From Capronia americana (taxonomy: Eukaryota; Ascomycota; Eurotiomycetes; Chaetothyriales; Herpotrichiellaceae), in contig JADWQD010000001.1 in the NCBI GenBank assembly GCA_016110215.1, positions 744,001 to 808,000 of the forward strand: 64,000 nucleotides of DNA, in the 5' to 3' direction. How positions within the stretch are numbered: position 1 is the first letter of the stretch; the number at the start of each line of letters is the position of its first letter. Positions 1 through 12,404 of the stretch are shown piece by piece. The notes under the pieces were generated by a model. It had not been told where the DNA came from and did no database searches. It worked only from the letters and a program-made list of their open reading frames with translations. Position numbers and translations under genes: made by a program.

Positions 1-1399
1 GCGATTTCCTTAGCCTCGACTCCTTTATGCTTGAACGCGGTAGAAATCAGCCCGCATAGCCCACAGCCAGAAGATGCTGACTGCTGTGCCATATGAATAT
101 TATCGCAATCTTTACTACTGATTAGGGTGATTGTGCAACTTTCTTAGTAGTCAGTAGGATTATACGCAAATCAAATCTCTTGCAGCGTGCGCAGAAGTGT
201 ATGATTCAGTTGTAACCTCGCAACAGTAGGTGCCACTCATCAAGTTAGACAAGTCCTTGCAGGCGCAGGGAAGAGGGTCGATCGTTAAGAAGTGGTCTTA
301 GACTCGGTTTTCTGGAGCTCGTGGAGGTTAAATTCTCCGCATGTAAGATCTGTTGACACAAACCCCGTTATTAACTTGTAATACAGGTGTTAGCTGCACA
401 TTAGACCCAAGGAGCTTTGACCTATGCGGCTCAATCGGCGAGGCTGTGAGGCTGGGGAGGATACGTAGAGGCAGGGGGAAGTGAGAAATGGATTGACACG
501 GAATTCAGTGACTTCTGGCTAGCAAGGTCTTGGCGCCGCGGTCCAGACTGCTGATCGTGTCTAAAGCGTTCTGAAAGATTTGCTCGAATTAAAAAAATGG
601 ATGGCCTATCTAGCCCGCGCAGGTATGTCCTATCGCGGTGCTACACGTACGACGGTCAAAGCGCATTTTCTGCAAAGAAGTCTTCCAAGAGTATAGTAAA
701 AGCAGATTGCCCTGCAAAACTGTAACGATTGTTTGATCACCACTAACATATCCGTTATGATGAGCTCGCAGGCTTGTCTGAGCTACACGGACTCGAGAAG
801 CTCTATCAACCACACGGCAGGCTCACATAGAACGCCGACGTCATCCTCACTAAGACGAGTCAAAACAGGGAGAGTAATTTGCCAGGCTCTGTAGGATAGC
901 CAAGAAAAATTGGTTTAAAAATTGCGAGGCTACCAGCTCCTCCGAGCACCCTTTGTAACCAAGGAGAACCTTTCCAAGGGAAGCCCGTGGAAATAAAGCA
1001 GAGGTTGCTTGGAGAAGGGACTGTTTGTGACTGCCGATGGAGGTCCCAACAACTGCAACTACTCAGACATGCCGCTGGTCAATGCGCTCTTCTTCAATCA
1101 AAACCTAGCGCATGCCTGTACGCAGAACCCGGATGGGCTCGACTCATATTGGCCCAATGAAGTGCGTGAGGGATGGCATGACAGACGACTGCGTGGAGAT
1201 GCGCTATGAGTCGGATTACCTTGGCGAGAAGACCTACAGTAACGCAGAGTCTGAGCGGAGGAGTCGGAGGAAATGGCAGAGTGAGTCAACGTGCTAGCAC
1301 TATCCTGCGGATCCAGGAAAACCTGATGGTAGGTGCTACTGTCTAAGGGGTATGCGAACTCAAGGGACGATGGATTGTCATGTATGTGCCAGATCCATT
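1..1399. other. gene-free stretch, nothing recognised
   Basis: No open frame here resembles a known family. The longest plus-strand frames (around 1009-1297) are short and lack supporting splice signals. The long minus-strand frame at 1098-1577 lies across the 3' exon of the neighbouring Ndt80-type gene in a different frame and is treated as chance. Confidence 0.5.
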
Positions 1400-4241
1400 T
1401 TATACGAATCTGTCCGTAGAATGAATCGGGTAGTATGTGAAGAATGCGAAGGCGACAGCACTCTGCACAGCAATAAGAAAAGCTCCGATACCAAATGCAC
1501 CTTGCACATCCTTCTTCAGCATAGTCCAAAGCAATGCTACCAGTAGTGACAGGACTACGGTACACACCGTTATCCAAATAATCGCGATTCCGTTTGGAGC
1601 TTCGATAATATGAATCCCCCAGCCAATGACTTGACTAGGATAGGGTGCTGTACACTGTTTAGCAAGTATGCTGTCACTGAGTTTCTTTGGTAGTCGCCTC
1701 AGCCAGTTGTCCTGGACGTGGGTCCTCTTCGATTTCAGGAAATGAAGGAAGACGTCGCTGGGGATGCGGTATGGAGGCGGGTCAAATTCCCATCTTTTGG
1801 CGTCTAGCTCAACCTGTGAGGGAAAGGCTGACGGCGATTGGCGTATGTAAATTATGCCGTCCTCTACGCAGAACTTTGAACGTCAACAACAGTGCTATTG
1901 GGTCAACGAAGAGATGTCTTACTTCAACATAGTCCACTCGAGCCGGTCTGAACAAACCTAACTTGTGCGTCAATAGGCGGCAACGTGTTGTATCGTATGC
2001 GTTGCTAATCTCGCGGAACAAGTCCCCATCCGATCTGATTGCGGGAGATCCCTGGTTATTGATCTTGATCTCTGCAAGACTAATCTCATGTTCTCCCGTG
2101 TTGACGCAAATCTCCAGATACCTAGACAAATTCGCTGAAGAAGCCCTATAACGGGCTGCACCTGTACTGGAGGATGTAGAACGACCAGTGTTCGCATTCT
2201 GCGAGATTGAGGAGCTAGCGGCCCTGTTGAATGAGGCTACTGGAGACGCTTCAGATGTGCCTGTAAAACTAATTGAACCTGGTCCGTCAGAAGATGGTGC
2301 AGTAGGAACAGTTTTCGCAAAGGCAGATGTGTTCGTCACTTGTATTACCGTGGGATTGAACTCCGAGAGCCAGAGATTCGGCTGTGCTGTCTCAAAGTCC
2401 GCCCACAAAAGATCCCCACATTCGCAAACCCATTCTGCTCTGTAGTACCCTGGCCGGATCCTTGGTCGGAGGCGTCGGCCGAATGCTTGCAGTGCTTGTC
2501 GCGCGAAGCTGAGACCGAAACTTGATATGGATTTTGGATCATGCGTACTGAAGGGTAAGTAAGGGTGTAGCTGACTCGTCCATCCGGAAGTAGCAGCATT
2601 TGGTCGAGCGTTTTGGTGATGCTTTCCCTCATACCTATGTTGCAGGAACATCATTATATCACCATCCGGAACCTGATAACGGGAATGCCACACCCTAGCC
2701 ATGAATGGAACAACAAAATCCATCAGGCTCTCTCTAAAGTCCAGGAATGCGTCACCCTTTGTGAAGAAGTGGATGGATGAGATCATGTCGTGGGCGGTCA
2801 CATCTTCTGGTCCAAGATCAGGAAGACCTTCACCTTCATCGTCTTCACTTACAAGGTCGTCGAGATCTGGAGATGGCAATTTCAGAGCTCCAGGACCAAC
2901 GGCGACATCCTGGACCCGTCCCCTCCACGGAGGAGCCTGTTCCACCAGCGGTGCATCTACTGCTCTCGAAGTACCTGAGCAAGCTTCTCTGATCAATCTT
3001 GCCACGTGGACAGCTTTTCGGCGGAAGAATACGGCAGCATGTATTTCGTTATAACTGGTTGCTTTCCTGCAGAGATCATTTGCAAAGTGCTTCAATAAGC
3101 GGCGAAGATTGCGCTCGAATCGGAGGCCATCGAGTTCTGCGAAGCTGTCAACACAGAGGCACCTGATTCCATTATCCTCCAATAAAGCTCTCACAATATC
3201 GTCAAGCGGACTGCTTAGGTCTGGAGCTGATGTAGCGGATGAGCCGGTCGTCAATATGGAGACTTGGTCGGCAACGGAAGACACTGACGAGTCGCTAAAT
3301 GCTTTGTCTTCACGTTCGAATGTTGCACTTCGCTTATTGATAGAGAGATCTCTGTGTTCATTCGCGAACTGACCAAAAAAGTTGTTCTTTGAATAGAGCG
3401 TGGGCAGATCAGGATCTATCACCGAGGTAGGTGGCTGAGAAGGCTGATAAACCTTGTAATGCCCGGGAGAGCGACCTCTAACCACGATCGGACCTGATTC
3501 ACATGTGGCGAGGAGAACAAGATCTCGGTTCGCACCTGGTGCGCCAGACTCGGCAATAAGCTCCACCACGACCTGGAAGTATTGTTGTGCAGCTCTACGT
3601 TTTCCATTGTTGGCTGTCGCCTTCTGAAACTGAACCCTCTCGAATGTCTGTGCCGTTGGCGTGCTAAATGCAGATTCGCCAGCTTCCGTAGAGCTCAAGG
3701 GCACATCCTCGAGGGGTCTGATTGGTTGCCGTTTGAGCAAGTGCTCTGTCGCTTTGTCACGTTTAGGTGTGTGCTGTATCAGACCTCTTTTTTCAGATTC
3801 CTGGTGGTTTGCGGTCGCAGTCTTCGCCGAAATAAGGACGGAAAACTCTTTTATTGGTTCCAAATGCTCGCCCTGCTGTCTAATGTAGAAGGGTCCTCGC
3901 AGTTCCTTCGGCTTTAACTCGAAGCTACACGTCAATTGAAAGTAGTTTCTCCGATAACAAGTCCATTTCTTATCGACCTGGAAGAATCCTTTTGGGATTA
4001 AAGCGTTAATGGTCGGGCGTACAAGGTTCCCACTCGAAGTCACGACGAGTTGATGGACAATTGTATCGCCGAAGGGCGGCCCTCCCGGTTTGATTGCGTC
4101 ATGGTGAGGGAGTGAAGATATAAGCGCACCGCGTGGGGCGGTGAAAAAGTGTTGTTCCTGGCTGTATGTAGCAGACGCCGTAAGCCAAGAGGAGACAGAG
4201 GGAGAATTGTCAGGGTCAGGAGGACAGACTGCTGCCGCCAT
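1400..4241 (-). CDS. Ndt80-type DNA-binding protein fused to a fungal membrane-anchored C-terminal domain
   Basis: Two exons, 4241-1923 and 1861-1400, give 926 residues from an ATG. The intron (1862-1922, 61 nt, GTAAGA donor, in-phase AG) is inferred because the frame after it continues the domain. Residues about 70-263 match the Ndt80/PhoG DNA-binding fold: TCYRRNYFQL near 94, IQHTPKRDK near 155, ATANNGKRRAAQQY near 208 and VRGRSPGHY at 254-262, the DNA-contacting part. Residues about 340-420 carry the FERNLRRLLKHFA helix region, 606-609 a CECG motif and about 700 an EICVNTGE-like motif. The C-terminus has GWGIHIIE at 853-860 and two membrane segments (about 865-885 and 893-914). That C-terminal set recurs in fungal hypothetical proteins, but I do not know it joined to Ndt80. 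Ndt80 relatives regulate meiosis, proteolysis or incompatibility (vib-1/xprG). Here the role is unknown; a membrane-tethered regulator is an inference. Confidence 0.75.
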
Positions 4242-5014
4242 TGTCGTAACCGTCTAGGTTCGGGTGATCCCAAGGTCACAGAGTAGAACAGTGAAGAGAT
4301 TTGGCAGCGATCATTTCAGGCTGAACGCGAGAAAAGAGCAGAGATGATCCAAAGGACGATCCTTCAGCCTGATGCTGTAACAGGTAGCAGCCTGGGCTGA
4401 AACACAATTTGAAATCTAATGGGCAATTTTACCCGATTCCACAGCCTCAAATTAGGGTTAGCAAGCCGAAAACTGAGGTCGCGACTCGCTTAATTGAATG
4501 TCCATGCCAATGAGAACTGGGACCTTAGGAACCCAGACTCCCAGCTGATGAGGGGTCGCAATCTGGGATCCTAGAAACCAAGGGCGGCTGGCTCAGGCGC
4601 TTGTTCAGGCACGTAAAAGGCTGGGAGCAGGACAGCACAGCCACAGCTCGGGTTAGCTTACTCATCGCTCAGGCTACAGTACAACAGCAAGAGGTCGGGT
4701 TCGGAAACGGAAGCAGCGTTTGGGGAGGTCAGTTTTGGTGAGATATATGCCTGTCTAGACAGCGGCGCCGTTCCTGACAAGATCGCTGTATCGTGATTCT
4801 TATCCTTAATAGATTTTGGCCTTTCTATATATATATCAGCAAAGTCACGCCCGGGCAATTACTTAATACTCTGGCAGATGCAGAGAACAACTTGGCCATC
4901 GTCCTCTGAATTTGCAGGTCTACATGCTTTCAGCGTCGAGTGTACGGCACGACGACTTCAAGGCAGCCGCTTTCAAGGCACCCGGCTCACGTCTTGCGCA
5001 CGCTTATCTTCCCC
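4242..5014. other. intergenic, upstream of the Ndt80-type gene and 3' of the transporter
   Basis: No gene recognised. It holds the 5' region of the Ndt80-type gene and the 3' flank of the TRI12-like transporter. A frame at 4940-5596 on the plus strand is only the antisense of the transporter's last exon. Confidence 0.5.
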
Positions 5015-6991
5015 TTACTCTGTACGCCGCGCCATTTCCACAGGAGCATCGATGTGCGAGTTCATCGTCTTCTTCAAATCACCAAGGAACCAGCAGGCGG
5101 CAAGGGCGACCACGCCGAAAGGAGCCGAGATGATAAATACAATGCGAATAGAGTCAGCATAAGCCTGTTGCAGCGCCCGTGCTCCGTGGGCGATGATGCT
5201 GGGAGTGACGCCCGGAACCTTGGCCAATGCTGCACTGTCACCAGAGCTCAAGGCTTCGATAAAGCCAGGAAGAGAGTTGTGAGGGAGTCCGGCAACCGAA
5301 GCAGCCGTTGCGACGTATTGTGGCAAGTACTTGTTGATGCGAGTATTGAATGCAGCTGTGTCAATGACCGAGAAGACGGCCCCAGCGATGGCGCGTGCCG
5401 AGGTCGTACACGCCGTGGCTGTGGCGAGGAACCTGTGCGGTGTCGAAAGCTGTACGCCCGTCACCGCGAGGATAAGGGGTGCACCGAACCCGAGGCCGAC
5501 GAGAACCGAAAGCCCAATGGCGTGGGCGGACTGGGTTGGTTCAATGGTGGAAAGTCCAACAAACCCGCATGTGAAAAGACCGAAGCCGATGAATAGTGGC
5601 GCTCGAATCGTCCGGAAGCGAGTACTGATATACCCCCAAAATATGGTGGAGAAAAGGGCTGGGATCCAGCATGCCTGTGAGCGTGCAACGATCAAGACGG
5701 GATCGGTCGTGAAGAGAATCTGTGACCTACAACGACATCAGTATGTTTTTAGATATTGGGGGCAAGAGATGCGTTATGGCTTACAAGATTGGATAGAAGA
5801 GCGCATAACCAAAGATCATAATCGCCTCGAGTGCGAGAAGGCCGACGCAAAGGGCGAAGGTTCGTCCCTGATCGCGGCCGCCGCGGAACAGATCATGGTT
5901 CAAGATACCGGTCTTGGTGCCTTTCCACTCGTAGATGGCGAAGGCCACGAGGATGAGAATGCCGATGATCATGGTCGACAGGACTCGTGCATCGGTCCAG
6001 GTATACAGGCCACCTCCAAGGCTCGTGCTAGCAAGAAAGAGAGACAGTCCAGCAGTCAGAAGTCCACAGCCTACCCAATCAATGCGGCCTATCTTGCGCC
6101 AGAAGGACAAATGATCCAGTTCGGTGTGTCGCCTGGGGGGTTGGTAGCCGACAAGGAGTGCGACGGTTGTCGCAGCCCATAAAGCTGCTTCAAACCACTG
6201 TCAGGGCGTGTCAGGACTGCCCTTACGATGGCGAAATCCGCAACACTTACATAGAACAAGCGCCAGCCAGTGTGGGAGTTGCGTTTCGTCAGAGCACCGA
6301 TCATGAAAGGACCTGAAATAGTCGCAAGAATGGCTGCGACGTTGACGCCGGCTTGGGTCACTTGAAAAGGATCTTGCGTTAGAGAGATTTTCATGAGGTG
6401 AAAGCCGCGGATTGACTTACATGGACGCCATCTCCTGGGCAAGATCTCGCTAGGAACGGCATAAGCCAACGGGACCGATGCGAATCCGACGCCCACAAGG
6501 ACATTTGCACCGATGAGTCGATAGATACTGCTGGACCCTGGCGCGATGCACGCTCCAACAAAGGATATGGCACAAGAGCCAACGAGCAGGGTTTTGCGGG
6601 CCTGGAAGGTATCGGATGCGGTAGAAATGACTGGACCAAGAACTCCTTGGACGAGTGAAAGCACAACTACCACCCATGATTGAACTCGAGTATTGTGGAG
6701 GTCTGTGCCGATGTAGTTCAGCTGGAACATGTCAGTTCAAAATTTGTCCCACCTTTTAGAGCAAGCAGAACATACGACAGCAGTAGGGCCTTGGAGAGCC
6801 ACGACCTGGGTGTAATTCAGCAGGAAGAATGCTGCGACCGCAATCCAGGTCCGAGCGTGCAGCTCTGGCTCAGCCTCCTCTTCGTAGACATTGGTGTTTT
6901 CGAAGGCCACCTCTATCTCGGTGTGCTCGCCATAGTCACCCTTGTCAACGTCCGTAGCCGGTGTTACCGTAACGGTGTGCTGGTCCTGCAT
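5015..6991 (-). CDS. MFS transporter, TRI12/14-TM efflux type
   Basis: Five exons (6991-6776, 6721-6421, 6360-6251, 6197-5785, 5726-5015) give 583 residues. All introns are 53-60 nt, with GTATGT/GTAAGT-type donors and correct phase. The product is a major facilitator protein with about 14 membrane segments and a hydrophilic N-terminus. Features such as LVQGVLGPVISTASDTFQARK (loop 2-3), SEILPRRWRP after segment 4 and a late DPVLIVARSQACWIP segment resemble the fungal TRI12 (trichothecene efflux) / siderophore-transporter branch. It would sit in the plasma or vacuolar membrane and export or import a small molecule by proton exchange. The substrate cannot be told from sequence. It lies next to the aromatic catabolic cluster, so export of an aromatic intermediate is possible but only an inference. 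The first in-frame ATG is at 6991; a TTG two codons upstream was not used. Confidence 0.85.
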
Positions 6992-8007
6992 GAGCAATAA
7001 GCGATGCTGGAAGCGTTTGGATGATTGCGACGTTGGAACGATGAGAGGAGCTTCAGACCCAGGAATTCAGACTTGATGCAAGATGGAACTTAAAGGGAAA
7101 CTTGAGTATGCACAGCTCACAATGTCAACCTCCTTTCGTTCGCCCGAGAATGGTTCTCGTCTGGAGCCCCATGGGGTTCCCCACAGAAAAGCAGAAGTGT
7201 CTAACCTATATTGGCAGGATCAAAGGACAGTCTGTATCCGGCGGGAAATCCGGCGGGACCGCGAAAGACGTGAGGTTGCAAATCACCCGGCGGGCTGCTT
7301 TTCATTCCAAGCGGTCTGTCTCTGGCGCCAGCAGGCTAGTCGAGGCTGGACCAGTCTTTCAGCCCCAGTAGGATATCGGCTGTCTGTATTTGTACTAATG
7401 GTGTGGAGTAAGTATGCGTGGAATGCGTACGCCGTCGTCCATCCGTGTACCATCTCGTGAAAGGGGGACTTCTAGAGCAATCATATCAAGATGACAACCA
7501 ACATTGCCGGCATCGAAGTCTTGTTCAAAGAAGCCAATCGTGACTTCACGAAGAGATGGCACCAATTCGGCCCGTCCAAAGAGATCCTCCGCAAAGGGTT
7601 CCAGAAAGTCGATGGACGGAGTGCGCTGCACCAAGACTTGATCTTTGAGCAAGACGTCCAAGTCACCTTACCGGGCGGTGTGAATCCACACCTGGGCGGA
7701 CGTATATCGACCTCTGTCTTCGGACCATCAGCCCATCCCAGCGATTCTGGCATGGAGCCCGTACGACAACCACGGCAATGTTGCGTCTGCCCCTTGAAGT
7801 CTCTTGCCGTGATAATACTGAGTTTCGTCCACGTCTAGGCTTTCAGAGCCTCGACCGAGTTCTTTGGCGGGCCGGAGTTCCCAGAGATTCGACTAGCGAC
7901 CTCGAAAAGTGAGGACTGTAAACTATGATAGAGAAGGTTGCTCAAAAGAATAAAACTTTGGTCGTTGGGTGTTTTTCATCTCTAGCACATCGAAGCCCCG
8001 CCATCCA
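6992..8007. other. intergenic with unassigned open frames
   Basis: This 1 kb separates the transporter start from the 3' end of the Zn2Cys6 gene. Overlapping frames exist on both strands (plus 7491-7838, minus 7395-7753), but none matches a family I recognise and none has convincing splice sites. A degraded gene is possible but unsupported. Confidence 0.4.
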
Positions 8008-10572
8008 TTATGTTCCTAAAGTATTAATCTCGTGAGCCCAACTGGTCCAAAACAAAGACTGGCTTTCTTCGAAATCATATGTGCTAAGCCAATCAATATT
8101 GTCTACGCCGTCGCTACGATCATCCCCGTCGACCATGGGAGCTTGTACCAGGCCGACGACGTTATAGTTCTCGGTTTGGGGGTCCATGTGAGATGGTGGA
8201 TGCAGCGTGTCGCCGGCTTCGATCTCTGGTAACTTGGAGAAATCTTGTGCCATCAAAGCTGGCTGGAGAACTCTTTTTGCTCGAGCCAACGTACGCTTGA
8301 TGAGACCGGTCGCGTTCCTCGCGACTAAACAATCATCCATGGCTTGAAGCGTTAAGATAGCTCGGTCGATGTGCGCATAAAGTTGCAATAGAGCCTGCTG
8401 CGTTCTCGCAAGTCGCCGAAACACCAACGCGAGTAAGATGCTGACAGCGAACAAGGTATACGTGGAGTTGTACCACCTACCCATTTTAGCAGATGAAATT
8501 TCAACCACATCTCACGAGTCTTACGGGGCACAAAGAAGTACATACCATGTCTGAAAGTAGTCATCCGTAAGGAATATCGAGTATATCAGATCTATTGTAT
8601 TTTCCGCGGCCTGGATGCACTTGCAACGGCTCTCTCGTAGGAGCAGAGCATTCTCTGGGGTCGTAGATTCCTCGTCAATCATGAAAACGGCATGAATCAC
8701 CATGCGCAGATTGAGGTAGCCTGAATTGTGGTCAGGTCCGATTGTACCACATGGACATGGAATTTGGTCAGATACTCACGAAGCCTTAGCACAGCTGACT
8801 GCTTCTTGATATAGCTCGGAAGGCGCCGTGCTTTCAGGGATTGTTCCGAGCTATTTTGATGTTCGTAACGCAAATGTGAGGGCACCGTCTCGAGCCATTG
8901 CTGCAAGTCAACATCGAGTGATTTTGCTCGGATGAGCTTTTGTTCCATGTCACACTGTCGAGTATATAGATCGAGCGCCGTCTTCCGCATGAGCCGCGAT
9001 AGCTCAACCATGCACGGCACAATCTGTGGAACGTGACAGCCAGAAGAGTGTTCTCCCGGCACAGATGTAGGAAGGAACTGCGTATGATATTCATCGGGAC
9101 CGAGGCTATCGGGCCTACCCAACGCGAAACTGGTTTGTCTGTTCAATTTCTTCAGCAGCGGTACCCCTCTTCCATGGACTCTCACCATACATATCAAGAC
9201 AATAAACGGCCCTATTGATTTGTCAAGAATGCGTCCATTATCACGGAGGTCTCTCGGGAGCGTACCACCATGTTCTCGATGCTGCCAACGAAGCTCGTGG
9301 GTCGGTAGCATCTGAATTTATAGGACGTCGATTGATTCCGATTGCCAACGCAATTCTTGCAGCTTGGCCGGAGAATAAGTAAGCGACTAGAAAGGTTGGT
9401 GTATCAGCACGGCCCGAGTAGCAAATAGATCAAAACCGGCATACCATGAGGGTTGAGCTCATGCTGACATATCTTGCTCTGCAGGTCGGTGTTATTGTTG
9501 GCGTCACGATTTTATGAAGTGGAGATGGTGTTACCATCATATATGCACATTGAACGGTTTCCATATCCGTTACAGTGCCCAGCCGTAACATAATGGCCGA
9601 GGCCTCATTGTATAACTTACGACTCCATGTGAACCGATCCGATCCAGCTATTTCGGGAGAATCGAGTTTCATAACAAGGCTCCCCAGGCTCATGGTAGCG
9701 TAGTACAGAGCAATAAAGGACAAGGGCTGCTTTCCCGTTCTGTCGAACCAAAGGTCTTCGCAGCGTTCCAAGAAAACCTCTTCGTCAAACACAGGCTGGA
9801 TATAATGAATGTTGGAGAAGTAGGCGTCGAGAAACCGTCTTGCAACGCGGAAGTAGAAGCGATCCGGATGAAGATTGGCCTCTCGGATTGCCGGAGGCAG
9901 ATCGCGCGACGTGTCAGGCATAAACTCCGTGTTGTATAAAATCGAAGTCAGCGAGTGTTCGGCAGAGCCAGCCAAAGCATCTGTCGGTTGGCCATTTGAC
10001 AAGGTTTCGACGTGGCGGAGGAATGCGACTGATGAAGCAGACCCGTAGAATTCTAGGTTCCTTGTGTGGTAATTCGTCTCTACCATGTCCGACGCCGTGT
10101 TTCGAGGCGTAACAGTCGGCGGGCTGTCGCCGCTCTCGTCCAAGGTCGATGAAGCAGATGCTGCAGGCTGCGGCTGGGCTGAGCGGACGAATGGGGCAGG
10201 ACGGTCGTTGAGGGATGCATTTTGATCGAGGTTGGTGGTGAAGGCCATAGTGCCTCGCCCGAAGCGTGGAAAGCTGGTGTCGGTCGAATCATCCTCGAAC
10301 GGGGCCCTTTCACATTGAGGTCAGTGGTGGCACATGATGGCGAGAAGTGAAAGGCTTGCTGTGATCTGTGTCTTTTGGTGTAGATGCAATCCAGGTCGTG
10401 CTCTGCGATGGTGTCAAATCTGCCAATTGAAAACTTCAAGGCAGTTTAACAATTTCGGCTTACCAACGCAATATGTACATGGTCGGTCCTCGCTACAGCG
10501 GTTCTTTCTGACGCGGCATACCTCACACGCTTGCAGTGCCCGCGGCCGTTTCCGTCTTGTGTCTTTTTGCAT
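8008..10572 (-). CDS. Zn2Cys6 transcription factor, likely regulator of the homogentisate cluster
   Basis: Nine exons: 10572-10464, 10402-10360, 10306-9535, 9478-9445, 9386-9266, 9211-9191, 9138-8780, 8720-8546, 8476-8008; 700 residues. The binuclear cluster is C16-C19-C26-C32-C35-C42; the sixth Cys comes only from exon 2, which supports the first intron. The second intron (10307-10359) has a GC-AG border with a CTGAC branch site. A fungal-specific regulatory (MHR) domain follows; RTWWAVYCLD is rebuilt across two introns, then QTSFALGRPDSLG, and DDYFQTWWYNSTYTLF near the end. Such proteins are nuclear activators of pathway genes. It lies 401 bp downstream of hmgA in the same direction, the place held by HmgR-type regulators in Eurotiomycete homogentisate clusters. 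That assignment is by context only. The start is the first ATG before the Cys cluster. Confidence 0.85.
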
Positions 10573-10973
10573 TGCCTCGATTTTGTTATGGTCACGAATT
10601 GATCGGGGTTGGTGGGAAGTGAAATGGGTGTGCACAAGCTCGGTGACAAGATTGCTGGCGGGTAAGTGAGTGTACTTAAAGGATTGGCAATGGCACCCGG
10701 AGCTCGAGCCTTATGCCCATTGCTCACCTAAGAGGCCCGCGTAGCACTACCCCCTGATACCCCATCACCCCATCTAAGGTATCGATACCCCGCAGACCCC
10801 GATCTCGGTCCTCGAAGCACAGCACATAGCGGAACTGGTCCCATGTACTGCGTATTATTGTCATTATCTTCCTGGAACAGTTACCGACAGTAATTTATAC
10901 GCGCAGGGAAAATAAGCCTTTGGAGACAGGCTATGGGTCAAACAGTCATCAGACTCAATGCCGCAAATTCTAT
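10573..10973. promoter_or_regulatory. promoter region of the Zn2Cys6 regulator / 3' flank of hmgA
   Basis: The 401 bp between the hmgA stop and the regulator start. It has several CCCC-rich and CGG-like triplets (10728-10800) but no motif I can assign firmly. Confidence 0.4.
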
Positions 10974-12404
10974 TTAATGCGCTTCATTCTCTCCACCATC
11001 TGTATTGGTTGTCGGCGGTTGAAAATGATCCTGAAGTGATCCCCAGCTTTCCTCGGCGTACTTGTCCTGCAATTTCGAACACTTGGACAATCCCCAGTCG
11101 GTGACACCGACCATGTAACAGCTTTCGAACATGAACGCCATACTCCCGGTGCCCGCTTTGACTGGGACAAGCTCTTCATTGGAGGCTTTGTCGAATGCCG
11201 TGGCATCTGGGCCATGGCTGGACATGCAATTGTGCAGACTGGCTCCAGCTGCTTGGAAGCCACCTTTCTTGCTGCCACCACCGTCCTGTTTGGCAATGTA
11301 AGAGCCTTGGATCAGGCCCATGAACTCGCTCATACAGTTTCGATGGTACGACGGCGGACGAAACGTGTCTTCTGCCACCAGCCAGCGGGGCGGGAAGATG
11401 ACAAAGTCGGCAATGGCCGTGCCGGGATGTGCTTGCGACGTCGCCGTGAGCACGGTGTTGAGTGATGGGTCCGGATGATCATACGAGATGGTCCCAATGG
11501 TGTTGAAGCGACCGAGATCGTACTTGTACGGGTAGTACCTCCCTTCCCAAGCAACAACATCAAACGGCGTGTGCCCCTGGCTGGCACGGAAGAGCTGACC
11601 TCGGAATTTCGAGCATATCGCCCACGTGGATTTTGTGTCATGCGTGTATGCCGCGACAGGAATCTGGAAGTCTCGAGCGTTGGCCAAACAATTTGAACCG
11701 ATGGGTCCAAGCTCGGGAAGATGGAAGTGACCGTTGTAGATCTCTAGGACAAAGCCCCGGATCGGCTGATTATCCACAAGATCGATCCTGTATCTGAGGC
11801 CCCGAGGGAGCACACAGATTTCATTGGGTCTCACGAGAAGACGTCCCATTTCAGTCCAGATGTCGAGTGCGCCCAGCTGCGGCACAACCAACATGTCGCC
11901 ATCGGCATCGTAGAAGGCAGTGTTCTCGGCCATGGACTGGGTGGCGCCATATATGTAGTAGGCGACACCGTTCTTGAGCGCCGGGTCGCCCGCCCCAGCG
12001 ACCATGTTCAGGCCTCGAATCCAGTCAACGCCCTCGTTGATGTCGAAAGGATCCCATCGGAGCTGATCAGGCAAATAACTGAATTTGGCCGACAGGCTAT
12101 TCTCGGTGGGAAAGGCCTCGAAACCAGTGTGTGATGCTGACGGAATGATGCGGTAGACCCACGTCTGTTGGTTCTCCCACCGTGGCGCCGTGAATGCAGT
12201 GCCTGAGATCTTCTCAGCGTAAAGGCCGTATGGACATTTTTGAGGAGAGTTCTGCCCGATTGGCAAAGCACCTGGGATAGCCTCAGTTCTAGTCCAGAAC
12301 GGTCAGCCTTGGAGCAACAGTTTGGACATCACCTACTCCAGATTGGCCAGAAACCCAGTCTGGTATGAATATTTCTCTTGTATCTCGAAAGTCGTGACGG
12401 GCAT
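10974..12404 (-). CDS. hmgA: homogentisate 1,2-dioxygenase
   Basis: Two exons, 12404-12337 and 12288-10974, give 460 residues. The 48-nt intron (GTAGGT donor, GGCTGAC branch, CTAG acceptor) rebuilds the conserved N-terminus up to NSPQKCPYGLYAEKISGTAF. The enzyme opens the ring of homogentisate to 4-maleylacetoacetate in phenylalanine, tyrosine and phenylacetate breakdown (cytosolic, Fe(II)). The HGD core is intact: the base His in YDHPDPS, the iron ligands in PSYHRNCMSEF (His and Glu) and the His in SSHGPDA. A short Gly/Ser-rich insertion (DGGGSKK) sits between the two iron-binding segments. It is divergent from fahA over a 382-bp shared promoter, so the two are probably co-regulated. Confidence 0.95.

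Noticed and set aside
1098..1577. 159-codon minus-strand frame
   Set aside because: It overlaps the 3' exon of the Ndt80-type gene in another frame; that exon's frame carries the family motif GWGIHIIE, so this one is chance.
5331..6182. 283-codon plus-strand frame
   Set aside because: Antisense to exons of the TRI12-like transporter and its introns.
7395..7838. Overlapping frames on both strands between the transporter and the regulator
   Set aside because: No family resemblance, no splice signals, and each is the antisense of the other.
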